In this document: positions 28,155 through 36,690 of the stretch, piece by piece
How the letters are laid out: each line of letters opens with the position of its first letter
Position numbering within the stretch: position 1 is the stretch's first letter
From: Prevotella sp.
Lineage (GTDB): Bacteria > Bacteroidota > Bacteroidia > Bacteroidales > Bacteroidaceae
Reading direction: 5' to 3'
DNA: 64,000 bases
Assembly (NCBI GenBank): GCA_024688365.1
Contig: JAILEG010000012.1
Location: forward strand, 55,032-119,031
Program-made: the position numbers and the translations under genes
Notes under the pieces: model-generated
Databases searched by the model: none
What the model was told of the DNA's origin: nothing
Seen by the model: only the letters and a program-made list of their open reading frames with translations

Positions 28155-28404
28155 TTCATATACAGCCGTAAAATAAGCAGAGGACATGTGGATGCAAAAT
28201 AAGCACAAAGACGAGTACCCAGCATTTGTCGTACGGTGCGTTGGATTGATATGACTTGCACCATTGCAGCCCAAAGACCACACTCTCAATTATCGGGACA
28301 TGCCCGAGCCTTTCATGCCAAATTTATCAAATCCAACCAACGCACTTTATCGAAGGCTTCTTTCTTGTGGGCGCATCATCTGCAGGCCTATCCCTTGCCA
28401 GACT
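28155..28404. other. Intergenic region between rpsO terminator and folK end
   Basis: About 250 bases. A gapped inverted repeat is present: GTGCGTTGGATTGATA (28236-28251) against TATCAAATCC...AACGCAC (28326-28346). No gene is supported. Confidence 0.4.
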
Positions 28405-28812
28405 CTATTCGCTGATTTCCTTCAGCGGAACCATGACAAATGCCCGTTCCTCCATTAACGGATGTGGAATGACAAGGCCAGGCTCATTGACATGCAGGTC
28501 ATCATAGAGCAGAATGTCTATGTCAATAATACGGTCAGAGTACAGCCTGCCAGCAGTCTTCTCAGTTCTTCCCATTTCACGTTCTATCAGCTGTGTGGCC
28601 TCAAGCAGTTGGCGGGGAAGCAGGTCAGTTGATACACATACGCAAGCATTAAGAAAACGATTGGGGCTCTCGAAGCCCCAAGGCTCTGTCTCATACAAAG
28701 AAGATTGGCGCAGAACCACACCAATCTTCTTTTCTATCTTTTTTATAGCCTCACACATGATGGCTTTCCTGTCGCCAAGATTTGTGCCAAGTCCTAAATA
28801 AACTGTGTGCAT
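28405..28812 (-). CDS. folK: 6-hydroxymethyl-dihydropterin pyrophosphokinase
   Basis: 135 residues. It moves pyrophosphate from ATP to 6-hydroxymethyl-dihydropterin in folate synthesis. Visible motifs: YLGLGTNLGDR at the start, TEPWGFESPNRFLNAC and the metal/ATP loop DRIIDIDILLYDD (about 92-104), then PHPLMEERAFVM. It is the last gene of the ftsX operon, eight bases after queA. No terminator stem is obvious after the stop. Confidence 0.95.
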   Translation of the reverse strand: MHTVYLGLGTNLGDRKAIMCEAIKKIEKKIGVVLRQSSLYETEPWGFESPNRFLNACVCVSTDLLPRQLLEATQLIEREMGRTEKTAGRLYSDRIIDIDILLYDDLHVNEPGLVIPHPLMEERAFVMVPLKEISE

Positions 28813-28820
28813 GCCTTACT

Positions 28821-30005
28821 TTAATCATTAAGAATCAGCAAGGAATCGCCAAAACAGCCAAACATATACCCGCCCTTTACAGCCTTATCGTATGCCTCCA
28901 TAACAAGGTCATAGCCACCGAATGCAGCTGTCTCCATCAGTAATGGGGAATAAGGCTGGTAAAAATTGACCAGCATAGAATCGGCGAATCTGAAGTTATA
29001 GGTAGGGAAAATGAACTCATTTGTCCAGCCGTCATATTCCTTCAGCATACCATCAGTACCTACAGCTGTCTCCGTAGCCTTGACAACGCTGGCACCTACG
29101 GCGCAGAGGTGATATCCAGCCTGTTTGGCACCATTAGCAATACGACACGCATCAGCATTGATGTGCATCTCCTCAGAGTCCATCTTGTGCTTAGTCAAGT
29201 CCTCCACCTCTATATCATGGAAGTTGCCCAGGCCACAATGCAAGGTGACAAAAGCCTTCTGAATACCACGAATCTCCATCATCTTCATCATCTGCTCTGA
29301 GAAATGGAGGTTGGTGCCTGGTGCTGACACCGCCCCCTCACGCTGTGCAAAGACCGTCTGGAAGTTCTCCATATCCTCTGCTGTAGCGTGAGCGAACTCC
29401 TCACCCTCCTCTTTCGGACGATTGTCAATGATATAACGGGGTAGTGGAGCTTCACCCAAGGCAAACAGCTCACGCTTGAACTCGTCATGCGGACAGTCAT
29501 AGAGGAAGCGGAGCGTGCGCCCACGGGAAGTAGTATTGTCAATGACCTCGGCCACCATCGTGCCTGATTCATCAAAAAACAGCTTGTTGCCAATACGTAT
29601 CTTACGTGCAGGCTCAACCAGGACATCCCAGAGACGCATCTCCTGATTCAGCTCACGGAGCAGGAATACCTCGATCTTGGCATCAGTCTTCTCCTTGGTT
29701 CCATACAGGCGGGCAGGGAAAACCTTGGTATCATTGAAAATGAAAGTGTCACCCTCATCGAAGTAGTTGAACACATCCTTGAAACGGAGGTAATCCTCTT
29801 CTTTCGGGTCGCCCTTGACATCACCCTTGAACATGTCTATCTTCCCCGACTTGCGGTGAAGCACCATCAGCCGGGCTTCATCCCTGCGGGTTACAGTAAA
29901 GGTCTGCGTGCTGCCGTCAGTACGTTTCAACACACGTTCTGACGCATGGGGATACAGGGCTACCTGCTCTTTTGGCAAGTTGAATTTAAACTGTGAAAGC
30001 TTCAT
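28821..30005 (-). CDS. queA: tRNA preQ1 ribosyltransferase-isomerase QueA
   Basis: 394 residues, slightly long. QueA transfers the ribosyl part of SAM to preQ1-modified tRNA, giving epoxyqueuosine. Motifs: FNLPKEQVALYPHASERVL at the start, YFDEGDTFIFNDTKVFPARLYG (about 85-105), the PLPRYI segment, and the C-terminal GWTNEFIFPTYNFRFADSMLVNFYQPYSPLLM. It lies between truB and folK with small gaps, one operon from ftsX. Confidence 0.95.
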   Translation of the reverse strand: MKLSQFKFNLPKEQVALYPHASERVLKRTDGSTQTFTVTRRDEARLMVLHRKSGKIDMFKGDVKGDPKEEDYLRFKDVFNYFDEGDTFIFNDTKVFPARLYGTKEKTDAKIEVFLLRELNQEMRLWDVLVEPARKIRIGNKLFFDESGTMVAEVIDNTTSRGRTLRFLYDCPHDEFKRELFALGEAPLPRYIIDNRPKEEGEEFAHATAEDMENFQTVFAQREGAVSAPGTNLHFSEQMMKMMEIRGIQKAFVTLHCGLGNFHDIEVEDLTKHKMDSEEMHINADACRIANGAKQAGYHLCAVGASVVKATETAVGTDGMLKEYDGWTNEFIFPTYNFRFADSMLVNFYQPYSPLLMETAAFGGYDLVMEAYDKAVKGGYMFGCFGDSLLILND

Positions 30006-30035
30006 ATATCTTTTGGGGAGTTTTTATTCTATTAT

Positions 30036-30734
30036 TTATTTTTCTATTGTCTGCTGGCAAAGCCATTCTTCGAACCGCTCATAACTGACACAGTCTTCCA
30101 CACGCACATCGCCAACTCTCGTGCGACGCAGCGATGTAAGATAGGCCCCACTGCCTACCGCGCGGCCGAAGTCACGAGCCAAGGCGCGGATGTAGGTACC
30201 CTTCCCACAGACAACCCGGATGGACAACTGCATTTTCTCGGCATCGAAATCCATGACTTCTATCTCGTCAATACGCACGTTCTTTGGCTTCAGTGTAACC
30301 TCCTTACCACTCCGCCGATAGTCAAAGGCACGTTTGCCGTCAACCTTCACCGCACTGTAAGTGGGCGGAACCTGCTCAATGTCACCAATGAACCTGAGGA
30401 TTGTCTCGTCAATCATTCCACGCGTTATATGCTCCGTGGGGAAAGTCTCACTCACCTCATGCTCCATGTCATAACTGGGCGTTGTGGCACCAAGTTGCAG
30501 CGTCGCCGTATATTCCTTGGTGTGTGCCTGCAGTGTCTCTATCTGTTTGGTCATCTTTCCCGTGGCAAGAATAAGCACACCTGTTGCCAGAGGATCGAGT
30601 GTGCCAGCATGCCCTATCTTCACCTTACCGTCATTAGCCTGCGTACAGAGATAGCGCACGTGCGCCAAAGCCTTGAAACTGGTAATCCCATAGGGCTTGT
30701 CGATGGGGATGATGGCTCCTTCTTTGAAGTTCAT
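30036..30734 (-). CDS. truB: tRNA pseudouridine-55 synthase
   Basis: 232 residues. The catalytic Asp is in IGHAGTLDPLATGVLILATG (about 42-61); YTATLQLGATTPSYDMEHEV and the PPTYSAVKVDGKRAFDYRRSG segment follow, and RVVCGKGTYIRALARDFG near 170-187. It converts U55 of the T loop. Thirty bases separate it from both uppP and queA. Confidence 0.96.
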   Translation of the reverse strand: MNFKEGAIIPIDKPYGITSFKALAHVRYLCTQANDGKVKIGHAGTLDPLATGVLILATGKMTKQIETLQAHTKEYTATLQLGATTPSYDMEHEVSETFPTEHITRGMIDETILRFIGDIEQVPPTYSAVKVDGKRAFDYRRSGKEVTLKPKNVRIDEIEVMDFDAEKMQLSIRVVCGKGTYIRALARDFGRAVGSGAYLTSLRRTRVGDVRVEDCVSYERFEEWLCQQTIEK

Positions 30735-30764
30735 TAGGATTGCTGTATATATAAAAGGTGAGAT

Positions 30765-31781
30765 TCAGTCTACCATATTCAGTGACATGCCTGAAAGCAG
30801 CATCACAAGGATGATTCCACCAACGATGATGCGATACCAACCGAATGCCTTGAAACCATACTTAGTGAGGAAGCTGACAAACCATTTCATTGCCAGCAAA
30901 GCAACAAAGAAGGAAACGACACATCCCACGCCAAGCATGGTCATATTATGAGCCGTAGCCCAGGACGTATCCCCTTTCACCAAATCGAGCAGGTCAAGCA
31001 ACGTGGCTCCTGCCATCGTAGGAACGGCGAGGAAGAAAGAGAACTCTGCGGCACGCTTACGGGTCAGCCCGCTTGCCATGCCACCCACGATAGTCGACAT
31101 AGACCGACTTGTTCCCGGAATAACCGACAGGCACTGGAAGAGACCGATTTTGAAAGCCCGCTTCTCATTGACCGTGTTCTCCTCGCTGCCTCTGTTGAAA
31201 ATCTTATCGCAGAAGAGCATGAACACACCTCCTGCAACCAGCATAATGGCCACAACCCATACTGAGTCGAGCAGCCAGTCAAGCAATCCGCTCTTCTTGG
31301 CAGCCAGTCCGATAACGACTGCCGGGATGACCCCTACAACCAGTAACCAATAGAACTGCAAACGCTCTATGAACTGCCGAAGTACATATCCCTGCACTAC
31401 TAACACCAGCATTGACACTAATGCAACCAGAAGCCCAGCCAGCACAGTCCCCTTAAAAAGGGAATAGACAATGACAAAGCCCCCTACAAAGCCTGTCAGC
31501 AGCCCCAGGAACCACCAGTACCGCCGTATGACGTTAGCTAAGACGGAACTCTCGTCAACAACAGGATTGCTGTCAAGCCTGAAGAATCGTTTCCAATACA
31601 GGCACACCACCGACAGGATGGCACCAAACTGGATGATAAATGTGAAGGCATGGACGAACTCATCGCCCTGAGGCACCCCCAGCAGGCTTTGGGTTATAAT
31701 CATGTGCCCCGTGGACGAGACAGGAAGGAACTCGGTCAGTCCCTCCACAATAGAGATGATAATAGTCTGTAAGAGCGTCAT
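30765..31781 (-). CDS. uppP: Undecaprenyl-diphosphatase UppP/BacA with internal insertion
   Basis: 338 residues against about 270 usually. Catalytic motifs are intact: EGLTEFLPVSSTGHMI near the start and PGTSRSM at about 230-236. The excess sits between YWKRFF (about 65) and WLLVVGVIPAVVIG (about 147), an insertion of roughly 70 residues with two hydrophobic stretches (YWWFLGLLTGFVGGFVIVY, GTVLAGLLVALVSMLVLVV). The enzyme recycles the C55 lipid carrier for wall synthesis. The gene's ATG overlaps the stop of the DUF3098 gene. Confidence 0.93.
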   Translation of the reverse strand: MTLLQTIIISIVEGLTEFLPVSSTGHMIITQSLLGVPQGDEFVHAFTFIIQFGAILSVVCLYWKRFFRLDSNPVVDESSVLANVIRRYWWFLGLLTGFVGGFVIVYSLFKGTVLAGLLVALVSMLVLVVQGYVLRQFIERLQFYWLLVVGVIPAVVIGLAAKKSGLLDWLLDSVWVVAIMLVAGGVFMLFCDKIFNRGSEENTVNEKRAFKIGLFQCLSVIPGTSRSMSTIVGGMASGLTRKRAAEFSFFLAVPTMAGATLLDLLDLVKGDTSWATAHNMTMLGVGCVVSFFVALLAMKWFVSFLTKYGFKAFGWYRIIVGGIILVMLLSGMSLNMVD

Positions 31782-32023
31782 TATTCCTCCGCGTCGTTAG
31801 CGTCCTTCGGCTTATAGACGATGGCTCCGATGATGGAAATGAATCCGATGAAGGTCACTACCGGTGCCACCTTCACATGCATGGCACTGAAGATTCCCGG
31901 GTCAAACGTTGTCTCATTAGAGTTGCCACCGCTCATCAGAATGAAGCCAATGACAACAATGGCAATACCGACAGCCAACATGATGTAGTTGGGCTTGCCG
32001 AAAGCTAAGTTTCTTTTATCCAT
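31781..32023 (-). CDS. DUF3098 small membrane protein
   Basis: 80 residues with two transmembrane helices (about 13-30 and 51-68) around a short polar loop; NLAFGKPNYIMLAVGIAIVVIGFILM is the family signature. Function unknown. In Bacteroidetes it is regularly found between ftsX and uppP, as here (8 bases after ftsX, overlapping uppP), which suggests a role in envelope or division. Confidence 0.85.
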   Translation of the reverse strand: MDKRNLAFGKPNYIMLAVGIAIVVIGFILMSGGNSNETTFDPGIFSAMHVKVAPVVTFIGFISIIGAIVYKPKDANDAEE

Positions 32024-32031
32024 CTTTCTTG

Positions 32032-32910
32032 TTATATCTTATACAGGTCGCCCGCCTTCATCCGCAGAAACTTGTTCACGGAGAGCCAGGAGCAGAACGT
32101 TGCAATCAACACACCGAAGGCAAGCATGACACAAGCCGTGATGACCAGAGCCTCCCATGACAGCACCGTGGTGATGTCAGGCTCATACGTATAGAGGAAT
32201 CCCATCCCCACGCCCAGCACGGCGATAGCCAGTAAGGCCGACACCAACCCTTCCATGACAGCACGGCGAAGGAACGGCGCACGGATGAAGTTCCACGATG
32301 CCCCCACCAGCTTCATCGTGTGGATGGAGAAGCGACGGGCATAGACACTCAGGCGGATAGTGTTGTTTATCAGTGAGAATGACACAATGGTGAGCAGCAC
32401 AGCGATGACCAACAGCACAATGCTTATCTTACCCAGCGTCCTGTTGACACTCTCAACCAGATTCTGCGGGTAAGTAATGTCGCTCACCCCCCGATAGGTG
32501 TGGAGTTCCCGTGCAATCTGCCTGATTGAATCATTATTGGCATAGTTCGCCTTCAGCTGCAATTCTATCTCGCCAGTAAAAGGGTTCTCACCGGCAAACT
32601 CGGCTGGATTGGCACCCAGCTCACGGGTTCCCTCTTTCAGGGCCTGCTCCTTGCTGACGAAGTTCAGACTGTTGATATAATGCAGCGTCTTCACACGCTG
32701 GCAGAGGGCAGCACTCTCCTCCGTACTCATATCCGGCTGGAGAATCAGCGTCACCGTAAGATTTTCCTTGACATAGGAGCTGAGATTACGGCTTGTGAAC
32801 ACCGTCAGCACAACCATACCTATCAGTATCAGCACCATTGCTGTGCTTATACATAGTGTCACAACCTGCAGACTGTGGTGACTGCGGGCTTTATTTCTTC
32901 TTTTTGCCAT
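32032..32910 (-). CDS. ftsX: Cell division protein FtsX
   Basis: 292 residues from ATG 32910 (MAKRRNKARSHHSLQVV...). An earlier in-frame ATG at 32973 lies inside the promoter and is rejected. Four transmembrane helices (about 22-42, 168-190, 225-245, 263-285) and a periplasmic domain (about 45-160) that in the family activates peptidoglycan hydrolases; FtsE supplies ATP hydrolysis and is not adjacent. First gene of the six-gene operon ending at folK. Confidence 0.92.
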   Translation of the reverse strand: MAKRRNKARSHHSLQVVTLCISTAMVLILIGMVVLTVFTSRNLSSYVKENLTVTLILQPDMSTEESAALCQRVKTLHYINSLNFVSKEQALKEGTRELGANPAEFAGENPFTGEIELQLKANYANNDSIRQIARELHTYRGVSDITYPQNLVESVNRTLGKISIVLLVIAVLLTIVSFSLINNTIRLSVYARRFSIHTMKLVGASWNFIRAPFLRRAVMEGLVSALLAIAVLGVGMGFLYTYEPDITTVLSWEALVITACVMLAFGVLIATFCSWLSVNKFLRMKAGDLYKI

Positions 32911-32943
32911 TTCCGAAAAGGGTATAATACACTGAAATTGGTG

Positions 32944-32974
32944 CAAAGATACTGCAAAATAAAGTAATGGCAAA
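32944..32974 (-). promoter_or_regulatory. Promoter of ftsX-uppP-truB-queA-folK operon
   Basis: Minus strand TTTG (32974-32971), exactly 19 bases, TATCTTTG (32951-32944). A perfect consensus. Confidence 0.85.
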
Positions 32975-33045
32975 AGAATTTATACTTTATTTAGACTTGT
33001 CGGGATATTTCCCACACTGTGGCCATGATTGTGATTAATTTGTCT

Positions 33046-33053
33046 TACCTTTG
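33046..33053 (+). promoter_or_regulatory. -7 box of the radical SAM gene
   Basis: TACCTTTG, 40 bases before the ATG. No good -33 match. Confidence 0.55.
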
Positions 33054-33093
33054 TAAGAACATCCCACATTCAAACGAAAAGACATAAAAAACT

Positions 33094-33876
33094 ATGAGTA
33101 CTATCATCTATCCCTCTCCCATATTCGGCCCCGTACACAGCCGCCGCCTGGGCATATCCCTGGGCATTAATCTCATGCCGGCAGATGGCAAGATATGCAC
33201 TTTCGACTGCATCTATTGCGAATGTGGATTCAACAAGGACCACCGCACGAAATCCCCCCACCCCACCCGCGAGAACGTGGCCAAAGCACTGGAAAACAAA
33301 CTTAAGGAGATGCAAGCGCAGGGGCAGTACCCCGATGTGCTGACCTTCGCCGGCAATGGTGAGCCAACCTCTCATCCTCACTTCCCTGAAATCATTGACG
33401 ACACCATCCGCCTGCGTAACCAGTACTGCCCCGATGCTAAAATATCCGTACTGAGCAACTCCACCTTCATCCATCGTCCCGCAATTCACAGTGCTTTGGC
33501 TAAGGTGGATAACAACATTCTGAAACTCGATACCGTCAATGCCGAGTATATAAAGCGGGTGGACCGTCCCACACAACCGTCATACGATGTCAGCCGTATC
33601 ATCGCCGATATCAAGTCGTTCAACGGACAAGCCATCATCCAGACCATGTTCATGAAGGGAAAGGCAGCTGACGGAACTGACATCGACAACACCGGCGAGG
33701 CTTTCGTCAGCCCGTGGCTGGAAGCAGTCAAGGAGATTGCACCACGGGAAGTGATGATCTACACCATTGACCGGGAGACACCTGACCACAATCTCCGCAA
33801 GGCTACCCCTGAGGAACTTGACGCCATCCGCGACCGTGTACGTGCCTTGGGAATCCCCTGCACGGCTTCCTATTAA
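33094..33876 (+). CDS. Radical SAM protein
   Basis: 260 residues. The [4Fe-4S] motif is CTFDCIYC at about 35-42, followed by the GNGEPT SAM-binding segment near 88-93. GPVHSRRLGISLGINL at 12-27 resembles a small group of bacterial and archaeal radical SAM proteins annotated near tRNA-modification or Wyosine-like enzymes. No additional Cys-rich domain is seen, so the reaction is unknown. Single gene, converging on a small secreted protein gene four bases away. Confidence 0.85.
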   Translation: MSTIIYPSPIFGPVHSRRLGISLGINLMPADGKICTFDCIYCECGFNKDHRTKSPHPTRENVAKALENKLKEMQAQGQYPDVLTFAGNGEPTSHPHFPEIIDDTIRLRNQYCPDAKISVLSNSTFIHRPAIHSALAKVDNNILKLDTVNAEYIKRVDRPTQPSYDVSRIIADIKSFNGQAIIQTMFMKGKAADGTDIDNTGEAFVSPWLEAVKEIAPREVMIYTIDRETPDHNLRKATPEELDAIRDRVRALGIPCTASY

Positions 33877-33879
33877 AAA

Positions 33880-34335
33880 TCAGTTCTTGCCCTCCCTAAC
33901 CTCTCTGACATTCCTATAATCAATGGAAACATACAGTATACGTCTTTGCCGGTCTAAAGTAAACAACAGCCTTACTGTACAGGCATACCGCTTGGGCTCT
34001 GTCGTGTAATATTCCAATAACGGGCCTTTGAAATCATAGGATCTTATGTATTTAGAAAGCCCTTCAAAAGGGAAAGGCCGTGTGATTGGCTTTGCCAACC
34101 ACACTGTGTCTACATGCCCTCTAATGTTCACGTTAAAGTCTACAGCCACGGAATCCTGCATGTTCAGGAATTCCTCCCGATGAGGTAAGACAAAATCTAC
34201 ATACAGGCTATCTTTAAACAATGTTTCCTTACGTATGCATTCTTCGTTTATATCAGGACCAAACGTATAGACTTGGCAAAATGCCGACAAGGTGGTATGT
34301 GCCATGAACAGCAAAAACAAAAGCAATCTTTTCAT
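33880..34335 (-). CDS. Small secreted protein of unknown function
   Basis: 151 residues from ATG 34335 (MKRLLLFLLFMAHTTLSAFCQ), with a clear signal peptide. An earlier ATG at 34359 would put polar residues before it. The mature part is about 130 residues, possibly beta-rich (VAVDFNVNIRGHVDTVWLAKPI, CTVRLLFTLDRQRRILYVSIDY). The pattern vaguely recalls a TonB-C-like sandwich, but no domain is certain. Codon use is more AT-rich than in neighbouring housekeeping genes. Confidence 0.65.
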   Translation of the reverse strand: MKRLLLFLLFMAHTTLSAFCQVYTFGPDINEECIRKETLFKDSLYVDFVLPHREEFLNMQDSVAVDFNVNIRGHVDTVWLAKPITRPFPFEGLSKYIRSYDFKGPLLEYYTTEPKRYACTVRLLFTLDRQRRILYVSIDYRNVREVREGKN

Positions 34336-34443
34336 CTTACATTGAATTTGACACAACAATTATTCCATCGTGAACAAGAGATATTTCCATGTAATACCCA
34401 ACCTAATTCATTAACCGTCAGTCCTCCTTACTATCCTAACGGT

Positions 34444-35280
34444 TCACCTTCCATACGGCGGGTACATCTTTACATGCTTCCATGCACTCATAAGACTTGG
34501 TATACCTACCCTTGGAAGGAAGCCCCAGCCCATCTCCTGACTTTGGAGATAATGTCCGTACTCATGCTGGAACAAAGAGTTATTGAGGTCTGCTTTCAGG
34601 CTGCTGCTGCCAGTTATAAAACTACCCAAAGTAACAGCTCCTTTACCACCCCAGAAGTTACCACTTGAAACTGTGGCACCTCCCCAATAGCTTACATGGT
34701 CTACCTGCCAGGCCAGGTTGGATATATGAGCGTACTCAAAACCTGCTATCGTCTGAGGAAGCTGCCAGGTAAATCTGGAGATAAACTCCCATCCTCGTCC
34801 TAAAATGCTTTTATGAGAATCAAGGCCAAAGAGACCAGCGTATATCTTTATCTCGTTGACACCAGTATGCCAGGCTGTCTTAAACGGATTCTTTCCTTGG
34901 AACAGTCCACGGAAAAAACCAGTGATAAAGCCTAAGAATTTGCCGGTTTTATCAGTATATCGCAATGGATTATTCATGCAATAGCTGTAACGGTTGAAGC
35001 TCTGAGAACACTCCGGCATCTGCACATAAGGGTCAGCAGAGAGGAAACGACCCGTAGCCGGGTCATACAGGCGCGCATTCATGTTGATAAGCCCATACGG
35101 CTGGAGATGCTCATGACCTGTATAGCCACGTCCCAAGAACAGGGATGGTTCTTTATCAACACTGTACACTTCCCGTGTGGCTGGGTCACGCAGGATATTA
35201 TATACCTTACCGGTATTTCCCTCCTTAATAATATAAAACAAGGATGTCATAGGCATAGCTGATTTTCTGCGCAAGTACAT
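34444..35280 (-). CDS. Orphan Rhs core tip with putative metalloprotease C-terminus
   Basis: 278 residues. Residues about 50-113 are the Rhs repeat-associated core (GRGYTGHEHLQPYGLINMNA, RLYDPATGRFLSADPYVQ, NRYSYCMNNPLRYTDKTGK). After the core comes a variable tip with HEYGH at 239-243, an HExxH zinc-protease motif. Full Rhs proteins are over 1000 residues; here the YD-repeat shell is absent, so this is a displaced tip or a truncated gene. It has its own promoter-like sequence, arguing against a simple relic. Base composition is more AT-rich than that of its neighbours, suggesting transfer. No immunity gene is obvious. Confidence 0.7.
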   Translation of the reverse strand: MYLRRKSAMPMTSLFYIIKEGNTGKVYNILRDPATREVYSVDKEPSLFLGRGYTGHEHLQPYGLINMNARLYDPATGRFLSADPYVQMPECSQSFNRYSYCMNNPLRYTDKTGKFLGFITGFFRGLFQGKNPFKTAWHTGVNEIKIYAGLFGLDSHKSILGRGWEFISRFTWQLPQTIAGFEYAHISNLAWQVDHVSYWGGATVSSGNFWGGKGAVTLGSFITGSSSLKADLNNSLFQHEYGHYLQSQEMGWGFLPRVGIPSLMSAWKHVKMYPPYGR

Positions 35281-35376
35281 GAGATGGCAGCAGAAATAAG
35301 ATTGTTAAAAGGTAGTAGCACTTCATAAAATACGGTAAAATATTATCAGCTACGGGGAAACATATCCCTTACATTG

Positions 35377-35408
35377 CAAAACTATGAAAAAATTATATCA
35401 ATACCAAA
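35377..35408 (-). promoter_or_regulatory. Promoter upstream of the Rhs tip
   Basis: Minus strand TTTG (35408-35405), 20 bases, TAGTTTTG (35384-35377). Leader about 90 bases. Confidence 0.6.
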
Positions 35409-35659
35409 CAAAACACAAAAAAATCATATCAAAATAAAAGAGATTCCTAAAAAGTGCTTATACTATTACGTAGGAAAATGGACAGCCGTCTTCAACAAGA
35501 CTATGACTTGATAACCACTAAGAATATTCAAACTGTGGAGAGTATTGAGACTAAAAGGCTTATTGCAAATGTGACATGTTCCTATCCATACGGCCTCCAA
35601 CACACAAGGCAGAAAGGCTTATCCCACCAACTGGTGAGCTGACTGCGCCGGATTGCACC
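35409..35659. other. Intergenic region left of array C
   Basis: About 250 AT-rich bases between the Rhs promoter and the repeat array. Short open frames here have no recognisable product. Confidence 0.4.
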
Positions 35660-35723
35660 TGTACTTCAGCAGAAGTACTCGGGAACTTTAGCTGCAATAC
35701 TCCGATACTTCACGTCAAGTATT
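35660..35723. repeat. 22-bp-period palindromic array C (3 units)
   Basis: Units start at 35660, 35682 and 35704: TGTACTTCAGCAGAAGTACT, GGAACTTTAGCTGCAATACT and GATACTTCACGTCAAGTATT. The middle unit matches the first unit of array D at 18 of 20 positions. It lies beyond the lpxA terminator. Confidence 0.85.
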
Positions 35724-35819
35724 GCGCAAGTAACGACACCTTGCTCTGCAGCCTGCCCACAACGACATTGCACAACGTGCTATTGCTCACAAGAACGGGC
35801 CACCTGCCACAACAACAGA

Positions 35820-35845
35820 AAGGGCTGACCTCCCGGCCAGCCCTT
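35820..35845 (-). terminator. Terminator of the efflux-lpxA operon
   Basis: AAGGGCTGACC and GGCCAGCCCTT pair at 10 of 11 positions with loop TCCC. On the minus strand the arm ends in TTTCTG, 32 bases after the lpxA stop. Confidence 0.75.
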
Positions 35846-35876
35846 CCCTATCATCATAAAATCTATAGGTATGAAT

Positions 35877-36659
35877 TTACAATTTACTGATGATTCCTTC
35901 TTTGGTGCCACGCACGAAATTCACGATGTTGCGAATCTCACGTGAGTCCGGCACCTGCTGGTCAATCTGGATGCAGGCATCAAAGACTGATGTCTGCCCG
36001 TGGAACAGCAGGCGGTAGGCATTGGCAATGTGCTTGAGAATCTTCTCATCAACACCACGGGAGCGTCCGATGGTCGTGTTGACACCGTGATACTCCACCG
36101 GTGCGCCACCTGCAATGATGTAAGGGGGCACATCCTTGGAGAAAGTTGTACCAGCCTGAATCATGGCATACTCGCCAACACGCGTCTTGGCATTCTCAAC
36201 CACACTGGAAGAGAAGATGGCACCATTGCCTATCTCACAGTCGCCGGCAATCTTCGTACCGTAACCGAAGACACAATGGTCGCCGATAACGGTGTCATGG
36301 CTGATGTGCGCACCCTCCATAAGGAAGTTGTTGGAGCCGATGACCGTCTTGCAGCCACGGTGTGTGGCCCGGTTGATGACCACATTCTCACGGATGATGT
36401 TGTTGTCGCCCATCACCAGCTCGCTCTTCTCACCCACAAAGTTGAAATCCTGTGGCAGTGCGGAGAGTACCGAACCCTGATGTATCTTGTTTCCGTTGCC
36501 CATGCGTGTGCCGTTCAGGATACTTACGAACGGGAAGATGATGCAGTTGTCACCGATGACGACATCATCCTCTATATAGACGAATGGGAATATCTTGCAG
36601 CCGTCTCCAATCTTTGCCTTTGGAGAGATCTCGGCTCTTGGACTTATCTCGCTACTCAT
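35877..36659 (-). CDS. lpxA: LpxA-type UDP-GlcNAc O-acyltransferase
   Basis: 260 residues from ATG 36659 (MSSEISPRAEISPKAKIGDG...); codons further up are open but overlap the efflux gene. Left-handed beta-helix hexapeptides fill residues 1-185, with LpxA-specific SALPQDFNFVGE, NIIRENVVINRAT and EGAHISHDTVIG (the catalytic His of the family). A helical C-terminus follows (VDEKILKHIANAYRLLF...GTKEGIISKL). LpxA adds the first acyl chain of lipid A. Here it ends an RND efflux operon, 31 bases after the outer-membrane channel gene, so it may be a second copy rather than the main lpxA. Confidence 0.88.
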   Translation of the reverse strand: MSSEISPRAEISPKAKIGDGCKIFPFVYIEDDVVIGDNCIIFPFVSILNGTRMGNGNKIHQGSVLSALPQDFNFVGEKSELVMGDNNIIRENVVINRATHRGCKTVIGSNNFLMEGAHISHDTVIGDHCVFGYGTKIAGDCEIGNGAIFSSSVVENAKTRVGEYAMIQAGTTFSKDVPPYIIAGGAPVEYHGVNTTIGRSRGVDEKILKHIANAYRLLFHGQTSVFDACIQIDQQVPDSREIRNIVNFVRGTKEGIISKL

Positions 36660-36690
36660 AATCTTGAATATTGAATGTGAATACTGCCCT

